Shown here: positions 23,145 to 33,232 of the stretch, piece by piece | Position numbering within the stretch: position 1 is the stretch's first letter | How the letters are laid out: every line of letters begins with the position of its first letter | Source of the DNA: Castanea sativa | Taxonomy: Eukaryota > Streptophyta > Magnoliopsida > Fagales > Fagaceae | Assembly (NCBI RefSeq): GCF_040712315.1 | Contig: NC_134013.1 | Span: 44,836,001 to 44,900,000 of the forward strand | Direction of reading: 5' to 3' | DNA length: 64,000 nucleotides | Made by a program: the position numbers and the translations under genes | The notes under the pieces: model-generated | Database searches by the model: none | What the model was told of the DNA's origin: nothing | The model's input: only the letters and a program-made list of their open reading frames with translations

Positions 23145-25037
23145 TCACTTGGAACCCTTTTCCTTCCACACCTTGGAAGAACCTTTCCTCTTAGTGAACC
23201 CTTGAACCAGTGATGAGGGGGAAGGATTGAAACCGTTCAAGTTCGAAAGGAACATTAGAGCTTTGAGAAGATCTCCAAGAGGAGCAAGAGAGGTTTGAAG
23301 CCGATTCTGGTTCCTAGATGCTATCATGCTATTGCTCTGTTGAGTGGCTAACCACTTATAGTAATTTGGTCAAGTATGACCAGCAATACCACAATGATGA
23401 CAGAGATGTTGCTTCTTCTGTTTAGGCTTTTGAGAGTTAGCCTTCTTAGTCCTAGGGTTTTTAGTGTCCTTCTTCTCAAGCTTAGGGGGTGCTCCTAAGA
23501 TAGATTTACCCTTGTCTAGGTTCTCACTAGCTAATTCAGTTTTAACATCATTGTTTTCAATTTTAATATTATTAGCAAGAGGAACAAAAATAGTAGTACT
23601 AGCAGAAGCAATATTAGAAGAAGAGAATTCATACCCCAGTCCTATTCGATCAGAAGCAGATTTCTGAATGCTGAGCATCTCATCCAGCTTCACACTTGAT
23701 GCCCTCTCCAATTGAGCTCTGACTTGAAACAGCTCCGCTTCAAGTTTCTTGATCTTCTCAGCCAAGAAATTGTTCTCGAATCTCAGTGCCCCAATAGTTT
23801 GATTAGCTTCATCAAACTTTGTGGAAAGTTCCTCACGGTTAAGTTCCACATCACTGAGTTTCTTGGTGGCTAGCCTATAAAGCTTATCATGCTTCTCAGA
23901 AAGCTTGTACAGTTTCTCATAGGCTGTATGGATATCATCTTGATCATCCATCTTTTCAAACTTAGATTCCACCAATTCCTCTTCTTCATCCACATCTTCA
24001 ACAACCCCTTCAGTAAGATTGACAGTGGCAGTGAAGGCATTCAAGATTCTGTCATCCTCATTGTCGGAATCATCCTCAGGCTTAGTGTCACTCAAAGTAG
24101 CAGCTAGTGTCTTGCTCTTCCCAATGCTCTTGAGATATGTGGGACACTCTTGCTTCATGTGATCAAAACCTTGACATTCGAAGCACTTAGGTCCTGTGGG
24201 AACAATGTACTGACCGCCATCCCTTGCATCCTTCTTCCCTTTATCTTGGCTCTTGAACTAAGAAGAACTAGATTGCCTACGGTGCTTGTCGAAGCCTTTT
24301 CCATTGGCATTTTTCATGAATTTCTTGGTGATGTAGGACTTCATCTTAGAGTTTTCATCGTCTGATGACTCGTCTGTCTCACTGCTTTTGGCCTTTAATG
24401 CCATGCTCTTGCCTTTTCCCGACTTGCCAATTCTTGTCAATCCTAGCTCATAGGTTTGCAGATTACCAACCATCTCAATCAGAGGAATCTTGTCAATATC
24501 CTTTGATTCCTCTATTGCCGTGATCTTGGCATGGAATCTCTCGGGTAGAGATCTGAGCACTTTCCTCACAATCTTGGGTTAAGGAATGGTTTCCCTAAGA
24601 TTGAAGGCTGAGTTCACTATGTCCTTGAGCTTGGCATAGAACTCATCAAATGAATCATCCTCCTCCATCTTAATTTCTTCGAAGCTTGTAGTGAGCCTTT
24701 GTAGCTTCGAATCTTTGACAGCCTTTGTTCCCTCGTAGGTTGTCTGGAGGATGGTCCATGCTTCCTTAGCAGTTTCAGTGAAGGATATCTTCTTGAACTC
24801 CTCATTAATGACCGCACTGAATAAGGCATTCAATGCTCTGCTATTGAAGTTTGCTGCCTTGATCTTAGCTTCATCCCAATCGGCCGACGCTTCTTTAGGC
24901 TTGGTCTAGCCTATCTCCACAGCTTGCCACACCTTCTCATCTAGAGACTGCAAGAAAGCTCTCATGCGTACTTTCCAGTATGCATAGTTAGTACCATCAA
25001 ACAATGGAGGTATGATAAGAGACTGACCTCTATCCAT
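23145..25037 (-). pseudogene. Sirevirus-like Gag (element B)
   Basis: A single frame of about 630 codons from ATG at 25037. Residues 1-45 (MDRGQSLIIPPLFDG, YWKVRMRAF) and about 60-200 form the copia UBN2-type capsid region. The first zinc knuckle CFECQGFDHMKQEC is near residue 285-298. A long coiled coil spans about 350-480. A second knuckle near 545-558 has lost its last Cys (Tyr). The tail is basic and ends VWKEKGSK. In-frame stops at 24908, 24581, 24260 and 23372 all look like C-to-T or G-to-A changes; there is no frameshift. Gag would build the particle and package RNA. The start follows the primer site by about 60 bp. In autonomous relatives protease would begin right after the end of this frame. 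Confidence 0.9.
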
Positions 25038-25094
25038 GACACACAGGGGTCAATGGATCACACACAAAGATTAAACCCTAATTAGAGTGTGCCT

Positions 25095-25106
25095 GCTCTG
25101 ATACAA
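25095..25106 (-). other. Primer-binding site of element B
   Basis: Minus strand TTGTATCAGAGC, one change from TGGTATCAGAGC (initiator methionine tRNA 3' end), two bases from the LTR edge at 25109. Confidence 0.75.
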
Positions 25107-25108
25107 CT

Positions 25109-26145
25109 TGATAGGCCAAAAACGTATTGACCCCTTGTGATGAATTAATTAATTAATTAGCCAAGTTCAATTAATTAACCAATTTAACATGCAAAGCGCG
25201 TGGTAGCACAAATAAATCACCAAATAAACTAAGTATGCAGCAGAAAATAAATAACACGGTGATTTGTTTACGAATGGGGAAAACCTAAACGGCAAAAACC
25301 CCACCGGGTGATTTTAAGGTCACCACTCTCGAAACTCCACTATTATCACAACAAGCGGTTACAAGTAAAGGAATCCCAAGTACCTTACCAACCTACAGTT
25401 GAACCCTTACCCCAATACCCAATTGGACTTGTTCTATAGTGACAGTTTCTCCTTTCAATGCACGGCTCCCAAGTACGTGACTAACCAAATGCGCGGATCC
25501 CAGTACGCGACTTCAATCACCAACTAGAGAAGATCGTTGGTTGCAAAGTTCTTCAATTCATCCACACAATGAAGATCAAAAATATTCTTGGTTACAAAAC
25601 CCTATGGTGCAAAGACACAGCAACTTCTTCATAAAAGAGATGAACTAGGGCAAGAACTTCGTCTCAAGTTACAATTTGCATGAACAAGGATTTTTCAATG
25701 CTTGTACAACTTGCCACACTTTGACGGCCCTTAGAATAATCCTTTTATATGTCTAGGGTTAGGAGAAAAGAAGGCCCAAAGACACATCCACGGATTAGAA
25801 TCAAAACAGAACTAGGAATCTGTTTTTCTTAAATCTCGACAGCTACAGGTGTCGAGGTGCTGTCGAGCAGCTGTCGAGCCTCGGGGCTAGAACAGCTTCT
25901 TAAAGCTCGATAGACACAGCTGTCGAGCCAGCTGTCGAGCTTTAATGAAGAGCACTTCTCAACTTGTTTCTTGGACATACTTGCATGGATTTAACACTTG
26001 ATCTTGAAACCTTGTTTCCTGAAGCATTAACCTCACCCTAACTCTGCCCAATTACAAGTAAAGTGCATTTTGACAAAGGATTAGCCAATTACATAAATAA
26101 TGAATGACATATGTTCTAAACAAGTGAAACACATATATCCTAACA
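25109..26145 (-). repeat. 5' LTR of element B
   Basis: Plus strand TGATAGGCC...CCTAACA, 1037 bp. It has an ATTA repeat near 25143-25158 that is shorter in the other LTR. It carries the same TATA box and motif cluster as 18443-19459. Confidence 0.92.
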
Positions 26146-26675
26146 GTGGTTACCCAACATACCGAGGTTTTGACCGTGAATATTAGATCTCACTCTTGAT
26201 ATATCAAATTAACCTACATTTCATGACTGAGTTCACTACCCTCTCAGGATTAAGAGTCTATGAAATTAGAAGTCGTGAGATTAATTATTCTGGTGACAGT
26301 TGTTGATTGAATAATTAATCTCACAGCGGTCCAGTTCAATATGTCTTAACTCTTAAGACACATCAACACATCAACTAGAAGTCTCCACTTCCATGATCAG
26401 GACAAATCATCTTAGTTGATGTGTTATAGTCTTCGCAGATGAAATGCCCAATTTCATCACCGACTATGAACTACATTTTGAGTTTACAAGGAACTTGTGA
26501 TTTACATCTTCTGTGATTTACATCTTCTGTGACTTTTCACATAAATCACATACAATGCATCTTATGGACTATGATAATGTCTCATTAGATCATTTATAAA
26601 TAGTCTCATTTAATTAAATAATTTAATTATTTATAACATGCAATAAATTGGATTTTTAAGGCACAAACCCTAACA
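26146..26675 (-). repeat. 5' LTR of element C, second part
   Basis: Starts with the duplicated GTGGT and continues the LTR begun at 17609, ending AACCCTAACA at 26675. A 19-bp unit (TGATTTACATCTTCTG core) is duplicated near 26500-26530 compared with 11960. Confidence 0.85.
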
Positions 26676-26680
26676 GCAAA

Positions 26681-27031
26681 CTCAATGTAAGGACAAACTG
26701 GTTTACAAACTAAGGGTACTCCTAAAGCCTCGAAACAACTTGTTTACTTTTAGTAAACTCTTGACCACAGATCCAAGTAGTCAAATAATATCAGACAACT
26801 CACACAATGAAACCCAGTTCCTAGACACAAAAGTCCTACGTATGGAAGGATCTAACTCACTCAAAATTATCTCCCTTTCACCTCAAATTGACCTATACTT
26901 TTTAAGATCTCATAAGTTTCCTCACATTTTTCAGTCAAAAGCCTAACACCTACGGCAGAACCAAATGAGAAGGCAGACCCAAGGTTCCTTTTGGCTCTAG
27001 TCTTAAATTTCCCACTAGGTATAGGAGCCAT
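26681..27031 (-). pseudogene. Env-like gene, N-terminal part (element D)
   Basis: Starts MAPIPSGKFKTRAKRN at 27031, a basic N-terminus like E's (MAFKKAKTN...KAKR). It then meets a stop at 26867 and further stops up to the insertion site of element C. The start follows a TTTTTTTACTCTTAG acceptor by two bases. Continues at 10776. Confidence 0.7.
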
Positions 27032-27033
27032 GT

Positions 27034-27630
27034 CTAAGAGTAAAAAAAACAAAAACAAAAACAAAAACCAAGGGCAGACTACATAAGAAGGATTAAAGAC
27101 AAGATAACATGAAAATTTAAAAACTATATGATGCATTACATTTAATCTTACATAATGCATGATCTAATGTTATTAAACAGTCCAAAATCATCACAATTTG
27201 CAAAATTGACAAGGTAAATTTAAGAATTATAGAAAATTCCCAATTTTGAAGAACCTAATTCTCAAAAAATCCTTATATTGATCATTTGAACAGCACAAAA
27301 TGTATAAAACAAGTCAAAATTACTCAATTGATCAACAACATTAGCCAATTTCACTCAATTTTGACAAATTTCACAAAATTCCCAAAGTCTCAAGGACTTA
27401 GAACCCTAATTTCAAAATTTCCAATAAAACTTAAAAATTTTGAAATTAAAACATGTGAATCATGTTTAAATAATGCATAAAAAAAACCCATGGTTTAAAA
27501 TTGATCAAAAACCAAATTTTCATTAAAAGAAAAACCCCAAATTTTCTAATGTGCGAAAATCCCTAAAACTTTCATAAAAATGCATGTAAATATGTAAAGT
27601 GATGAAAAAGAAAGGGTATAAAGGTCTTAC
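27034..27630 (-). other. Putative leader intron of the env-like gene (element D)
   Basis: Donor CCAG|GTAAGAC at 27630 and acceptor ACTCTTAG ending at 27034 (minus strand). AT-rich, 597 bp, no open frame. The long-TIR element starts only a few bases upstream of the donor, inside the leader exon. Confidence 0.55.
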
Positions 27631-27632
27631 CT

Positions 27633-28612
27633 GGAAAAAATGGGAAATTAGCAATAATTTCCAAACAATATAATTAGTAGTTATTGTTTACAAACTATAT
27701 TTTTTACTAGCATCTCGAGTCTAAAAGACTCGATTTTTGGCCTATAAATCGAGTCTTTGAGGGTCGATTTTTATGGTCTAATTCCGTCTGATGTGGCATA
27801 TTTTCCACGTGGCGTCTAGTTGGAAATTGAGTCTCTAAGACTCGATTTATATCTTATATCTACTTTTATTTTCTCCTTATTTTTCTGCGTTTCACATCTG
27901 GTCACCGTGTCTCTCTCCTCACTACCTCTCCATCTGCTTCTTTCTTCCTCACTACTTCTCCATCTGCTTCTTTCTTCCTCCTCCACGCTGATCTGCACAA
28001 GCCCAGCCGCCACAGACCCATCGCTGCCGACCCACGCTAACCCAGGCCGCCGCGCTCAGGTCGCGCGACCCAGGCCGCCACGCTCAGGTCGTGCGACCCA
28101 GGCCGCCGCGCCTAGGTCGCCCGACCCAGGTCCATGCAACCCAAGCCGCCGCTCCCAGGTCGCGTGACCCAGGTCCGTGCAACCCAGGCCACGCGCCCAG
28201 GTCCGTGAGATGCGACCTAGGAAACCGTGGATCTGGAGGCGTTGGTTCTTTTTTTTTTTTTTGTAGTGGGTTCTGCTCAGTCATGATCTTCCCATGGTGG
28301 TGGATGGATTTTGAGGTGGGATGGGCAAAATGTGGGTTTTGGTGGTTGTTGTGTATTTCAGGGAACGGGTGGTAAAAGACTTAGATTTAATTTTTTTTTG
28401 GGCTTGAAAATCGAGTCTTAAAGACTCGATTTCTAGGTAGACTCCACGTGGAAAAAATGCCACATCAGACATTAAAAATTGACCCTTAAAAACTCGATTT
28501 TTAGGCCCAAAATCGAGTCTTTTAGACTCGAGATGCTAGTAAAAAATATAGTTTGTAAACAGTAACTACTAATTATATTGTTTGGAAATTATTGTTAATT
28601 TCCTATTTTCGC
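27633..28612. mobile_element. Long-TIR DNA element (Mutator-like or foldback type)
   Basis: Terminal inverted repeats of about 230 bp: 27636-27870 is nearly the reverse complement of 28380-28608. Each repeat holds the palindromic word TCGAGTCTAAAAGACTCGA, copies of AAATCGAGTCTTT, and a G-box (CCACGTGG at 27805-27812 and 28444-28451). Long TIRs fit Mutator-like or foldback elements. No transposase is present. I could not define a target duplication. It interrupts the leader exon of element D's env-like gene. Confidence 0.7.
27880..28375 (+). other. GC-rich cargo of the long-TIR element with a ~29-bp minisatellite
   Basis: CT-rich 27890-27990, then about seven imperfect units of CCAGGCCGCCGCGCTCAGGT type at 28035-28215. 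Base composition is very different from the AT-rich surroundings. An open frame (27820-28167) reads only Ser/Leu-rich then Arg/Pro-rich low-complexity protein, so I do not call a gene. It may be a captured host fragment. Confidence 0.5.
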
Positions 28613-28738
28613 CACCTTATATAGATGAAGAAAACCTTGGAAGCTTTGACCACAATAAAGACAAAAATTTGGATGAGGAATTGAGAGAGGAATCAAAGAG
28701 ATAGATAAAACAAGCTTTTGAAAAAGTAAGATCTAATT

Positions 28739-28940
28739 CCTATATGTTTCATAAATTTGAAATCCAATCGGTCGAGAGGAATCGGGAAGGAATTGAAAAC
28801 AACATGAAAATAGGCTCGATCGGTCCAGAGGAATCAGAAAGGAATCGAGGCAACCCGAGACTTTTAAAAGAAAATCCAATTTTTCTCCTTCACATTTCAA
28901 TCGATCGAAGAATAGGCTTGATCGGTCGAGTTTCAAAGAA
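28739..28940 (-). promoter_or_regulatory. Candidate internal promoter of the env-like gene (element D)
   Basis: CTCGACCGATC, GGACCGATCGAG, TCTCGACCGATTGG and TCGATCGATTG motifs, followed by CATATAGG (28746-28739). After subtracting the ~980-bp TIR element, this TATA lies about 133 bp from the donor, close to A (141) and B (144). The motifs equal the TCGATCGGTCGAG of D's own LTR. Confidence 0.5.
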
Positions 28941-29964
28941 ACACAAATTTTGAAAATTCTGGAAAACTTTTTATGCAAAATCATTTGAAAAACTGTTTTT
29001 ATGATATGACATTTATGTTCATGACTTCAAATGATTTTCAAAACCAAACTTTTCAAATAAAATGTCCAAACTTTATCAAAATTTCTTCAATCTTTTCTCT
29101 CCTCACTCCCAAAATGCATTAAACATATCAAGAAGTTTAACTTTGGTAGGCCACATAAACTTAACATACAATCACATGAACCAAATTTAACAAAGTTTTG
29201 CTTCTGGTGTGTGCAACTAGCAAGTGCATGAGATACTCACAAGGTGAGATGTAAACAAAGAATAAACACACTTTCTACAATATTCATCACATAAGTTTGA
29301 AAGTGACTATCACCTAAAGAGTTACATCATATAACTCTCACATCTCCTAGAAAACACGCTCGCAATCATGCAATTTTTTTTATTGATTTTTCTTTTTCTT
29401 TTTCTTTTGAAGCATATTTTTCTTTTTGCTTCTTTCAACTAATGTACAATAACACCTTTGAGAATTTTGCTATGCAAGTGCTACACCTTACCGAGCACGG
29501 CTTTTATAATTTGCACACAAATATTCATGATTGGTGAGTAACTATGGTGAGATGGTTATTTATGTCTTTCTTCTAAGATTTTTTAGTCCTTACAATCAAA
29601 AGAATGTGACTTCAAAATCAAGAGCATGTGTTTAAAAACCATAAACAACTCACACAATATAAGCATTGCATTGCACAAACTAGAAAAGTGCAGAAAAATA
29701 AAGCTCATCAAAGTTAAACAAGGTACACAGTCATGAAATGCAAATTTCATAGGCCGACCTCAATTACACATCTTGAAGATGCATAACACAAAAACCTTTT
29801 CTTTTTCTTTTTTCAATTTTCAATTTTTTATTTAAAAAAAAAAACTAAAACAAAGCAAACCTAGAATGCAATGTATGAATGTAATGCAAATGCAATCCTA
29901 AAGAAAAACAGTTTTTGGTCACAAGAGATAGAAAGAATTAACACAAGGGCCATGACAGACTAAC
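28941..29964 (-). other. Non-coding spacer of element D with conserved blocks and hairpin
   Basis: Contains the block shared with A, B and E at 29526-29578. The second block has a seven-base-pair hairpin AGAGTTA/TAACTCT (29318-29338). No gene seen. Confidence 0.65.
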
Positions 29965-31186
29965 TCACTGAGATTGAGTCTTTTGCATCCAGCCCTTTTT
30001 AGATGCAAACTTGGAGCTGGGATTATTCCTAATGTCAGCTCCAGCATTGGTATAAAGGTTAAGAACCTTCACCAACTCATGAATAAGTGAAACAGGATCT
30101 TGTGCTTTTGACACAGGCACTTTTTGTTTGGGAGATTGCTTTAAAGCTTGCAGCTTAGAGCAATTTGGTCTTGTATGCCCAGCTCTACCACAAAAGTGAC
30201 AAAACCACTGTGGTTTGTGGTTTTTCTTGTTTCCAAATTGATTAGACTTTTTGGGCTTAGACTCGCTTAGATCTACTTTAGATCTTCTAGAAACAAAAGC
30301 TACTACTTTGTGAACCTTAACATCAGAAAGAGTTTGACAAACGATAGAAGATGATGTAGCAGGTACAAACTTAGGAGGAATCATAGCAGTAGAAGATCCA
30401 TTCTCAACAAACCCTAGACCAGTCTTATCAGAAGCAGACTTTTGAACATGTAACATCTCATCTAGTTTAGAGGTAGAAGTTCTATCTATTTGTTCTCTAG
30501 CAACAAATAATTCTAATTCTAAACTCTTAACTTTTTCAAGCAAAGACATGTTCTAAATCTTAACAAAGTATAGGAGTTCATTAGCATCAAACAACTTCAG
30601 TAGCAAATTTTTCTTTTCCAGTTCAAGAGTGTTTATCTTTTTCAAACCTAATTCCACACTCATAGCATCTTTGGCTACTATCTTGCAAAGCTTGTTATAA
30701 GCTTCCTGCAAATCTACATTTTCTGATAGTCCCCCATCAAAAAGATTCTCATCAACAGTCTCAATTTCACTTACTACAGCAATAGCAGTGAAAGCCATGA
30801 AGTTTCCTTCTTGATCACTTTCAGACACATGATCAAAAACTTCATCATCACTTAAGGTAACAGCCATAGCCTTACCTTTTGACCTCAAGAAAGTTGGGCA
30901 CTCAGATTTCATATTTGAGACTCTCCACATTTGAGATTCTCTTAAACTCTTCCATAGAAACAGCATTGAATATCGCATTCATAGCTTTACTATTAAAGCT
31001 TGCTGCTTCCTTTTGGGCAGTGGCCCATTCACCAATAGTTGTGGTAGGTAGTTCTCAACCGTTCTCAACAGACAGCCATACTCTCTCATCAATAGATTTC
31101 AAGAAGGCTTTCGTCCTAACTTTCCAGTAAGCATAATTATTTCCATCAAAGTGAGGGGGAATCACCAGAGAGTGACCGTGTTCCAT
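29965..31186 (-). pseudogene. Sirevirus-like Gag with internal deletion (element D)
   Basis: Starts MEHGHSLVIPP at 31186. About 90 codons of N-terminal Gag (YWKVRTKAF, NSKAMNAIF, EEFKRIS) are followed directly, near 30915, by sequence that in B and E lies after the first zinc knuckle (SECPTFLRSKG). The deletion removes most of the UBN2-like capsid region and the first knuckle and changes frame. The rest keeps the coiled coil and an intact second knuckle CHFCGRAGHTRPNC, ending SKKGWMQKTQSQ. TAG codons occur near 31048 and 30551. The product could not have built a normal particle. TCTCAAAT occurs twice at the junction. Confidence 0.82.
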
Positions 31187-31244
31187 GATAGCAGGGGTCA
31201 AGGATCAACTCTAGGTAAAGATACCTAAAAACAAGAGCTAACCT

Positions 31245-31256
31245 GCTCTGATACCA
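31245..31256 (-). other. Primer-binding site of element D
   Basis: Minus strand TGGTATCAGAGC, a perfect initiator-Met tRNA match, two bases from the 5' LTR. Confidence 0.85.
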
Positions 31257-31258
31257 AT

Positions 31259-32144
31259 TTAGAGTTTGTTTAGACTCCTTAAACCGGATTGTTTAACATA
31301 ATATATTAACCAAGTGATTACTTAGATTAATTTTCAGATCTAGGTTAAAATAAATAAATCATATCATGCAAAGTTATGGAAAAGTAAATAACACCACGAT
31401 ATGATCACCTAGGAAAACTAATGAAACTAACCCGTTTCAAGGTAAAAACTTGGGGAAGATTTGACCTAGCTATCCTCAAGGTAAACCAAATCCACTACAA
31501 GAGAATCGAAGGTTTTACAAAAGATTTAACCCTAAATCTAATGCTACCTCATGTAGTAACTTACTGACACGACCACGTGCAAGCTCCGAATCCACGAACT
31601 CTTTCTCTTCTTGGATTAATAGCAACACAAGCACACCCTTACTTGTGACTTTGAGACTCCACTCAAAGGTTTCAGATCACCTTTACTTGTTGATCTTGTA
31701 GCAGCAACTTCAGATCTACCAGTTCTAATGGTATAAGAATGATTTCCAGTAGTGACTTTGATAGAGGAAGTCACAATACCTTTTAGATCTCACAAAATCA
31801 CCTCTAAAGTCTCTCAAAAGCTCTCCAAAATGTAGGTAGGGTTTTCTTTTTTATATGTGGAGAAGTTTAAGTGAAACCCTAAACATTTTTGTAGTGATTG
31901 GACTGAAATAGCCTTCTGCAGAAAACCATATCTGCGATTTTCAATCAATCTGGTCTATTTTTCGATTAGTTGAGAAAGGCAGATCTTGACTCCTCTTTTT
32001 TGCAATCATATGGACTTTGAAATGTTGAAACACACTAATTTAAGCACACTTTAAACACTTAGACTAGACATGTTTTGCTCTCGGTTTGCCAACACAATAC
32101 AACCATGATTCTAAACATTTAATCAAAATCTTTAGAACCTAACA
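31259..32144 (-). repeat. 5' LTR of element D
   Basis: 886 bp, collinear with 8953-9800 plus a small insertion (about 31679-31720). The inner end has changed from TG to TT. It ends ACCTAACA followed by CTTCC. Confidence 0.88.
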
Positions 32145-32149
32145 CTTCC

Positions 32150-32727
32150 TATATGCTCTTATTGCTGGCGATTCCATATGTTTTCCCTCTCTTTTCATCC
32201 AAACTATTGTTGAGGTCTATAGGAACAACACTAGGACACAACGACTCTTCTTTCCTGTCTTTATCCGTAGGATCTTAGACTTCTTAAAGTTAGAGCATTT
32301 TCCCTCCTCCCAGTTGGTTCACCTCACAGCACCCATTGGATCTACCTTCCTCAAACAACGCATTTCATAGAAGAAGCCTACTGAATTGAGTGTAGGTACA
32401 ACGAAGAGACAAAGAGTAGAGCCCTCACATGAGGATGTGCCTACTGATCCTACAACTACTGTTGTTATTGATGATGATGATGATGATAAGGATGATGCGG
32501 GTGTAGATGCTACTGGTCCTTTTACAACCTTTCCTTCTCTTTGCTCCATGCTTAAGAGAGCACTTGAGATGCAGTCATCATAGCATATCATGATAGAGAC
32601 ATTCATGACGACACAAGTGGCTCATGGACAACTTTTGGATGATCTTATCTCTGATGTAGCTACCTTGAGAGCTAATTTTACTGAGTATAGGAGTTCTTTT
32701 CCACCACCTCCATCATCGGATGTTTGA
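32150..32727 (+). pseudogene. Env-like gene, C-terminal part (element E)
   Basis: Resumes E's env-like gene after D: YALIAGDS, FFPVFIRRILDFL, TAPIGSTFLKQR. Then a linker with basic KRQR, an Asp run (DDDDDDKDD), and a tail with FPPPPSSDV, TGA at 32725-32727. A TAG near 32366 and one at 32581 break it. The acidic run parallels the Asp tail in A, B and G. Confidence 0.75.
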
Positions 32728-32739
32728 CGGTTGCCTTTG

Positions 32740-33232
32740 ACAATACATAACAAAAAGGGGGAGTAGATGTGAGAAAGATTTTGTACTTAGGGGGTGTAGA
32801 TTTTGTACTTAGGGGAAGCAGTTTTTATTTTTGAAGATGTATATTTTAAGTTTGAGTATTTATGTTTTTATGCTTTGATAGTATAGCTTGTGGTTACTTT
32901 TATTTTTTTTAGTTTGTTCTTGTTTCACAAACTTGATGATTATTGATACATTGATTATTCTCATTGGATATCTTGTTTTAGTTTGATTTTGTGAAATCAA
33001 GTTCGAGCTATGATTTATATTGTATTTTTCACAAATGTGTTTATGGTTTGTTTTTAGTATTTTAGGAATTCACAGGTTATTTCTTTCATGTGGTTGCTGC
33101 TTATAATTGCAACTTGTAGATAGTAGATAATGACTAAATTGTAGTAGGGCAACAACTTGTATTGGGTCAATTCTTGAATTTGAGCAATTCATTTTTATGT
33201 ATGTTTTGTCACGAAATGCCAAATGGGGAGAT
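32740..33232 (+). repeat. Multiple polypurine-tract region (element E)
   Basis: AAAAAGGGGGAGTAG at 32752-32766 and AGGGGGTG and AGGGGAAG tracts near 32790-32820. The LTR-proximal tract GCCAAATGGGGAGAT ends at 33232. No coding sequence. Confidence 0.7.

Larger units (their letters stand above)
18443..26145 (-). mobile_element. Element B: complete pol-less Sirevirus-like element with gag and env-like genes
   Basis: 7703 bp, LTRs of 1017 and 1037 bp, perfect target duplication GTGGT (18438-18442, 26146-26150). The minus strand gives 5' LTR, primer site, gag, about 1.1 kb of spacer, promoter-like motifs, leader intron, env-like gene, polypurine tracts, 3' LTR. There is no pol. The two genes hold premature stops but no frameshifts. 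The LTRs differ at roughly a dozen positions in the first ~270 aligned bases, about 5 per cent by eye, so the insertion is fairly young. The most informative element in the window. Confidence 0.92.
10782..26675 (-). mobile_element. Element C: Ty1/copia element with decayed pol, host of element B
   Basis: LTRs of 1343 bp (10782-12124) and about 1359 bp once B is removed (17609-18442 plus 26146-26675). The primer site beside the right LTR reads TGGTATCAGAGTGG on the minus strand, and a polypurine tract (GGGCAAGTGGGAGAT) lies beside the left LTR. Flanks GGAAA and GCAAA are a target duplication with one change. The interior holds a heavily mutated pol and a solo LTR of the D family. It is a different copia family from A, B, D and E and has no env-like gene. 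Confidence 0.85.
8953..32144 (-). mobile_element. Element D: Sirevirus-like copia element, pol-less, host of elements C and B
   Basis: Bounded by LTRs of 848 and 886 bp with target duplication CTTCC on both sides. From right to left: 5' LTR, initiator-Met primer site, gag, spacer, promoter-like motifs, a long-TIR DNA element in the leader exon, intron, env-like gene (cut by element C), polypurine tract, 3' LTR. No pol sequence lies between gag (29965) and the env-like start (27031). Excluding inserts the element is about 6.3 kb. Confidence 0.88.

Noticed and set aside
27820..28167. 115-codon open frame in the GC-rich cargo
   Set aside because: Low-complexity translation of a CT-rich tract and a minisatellite; starts inside the TIR.
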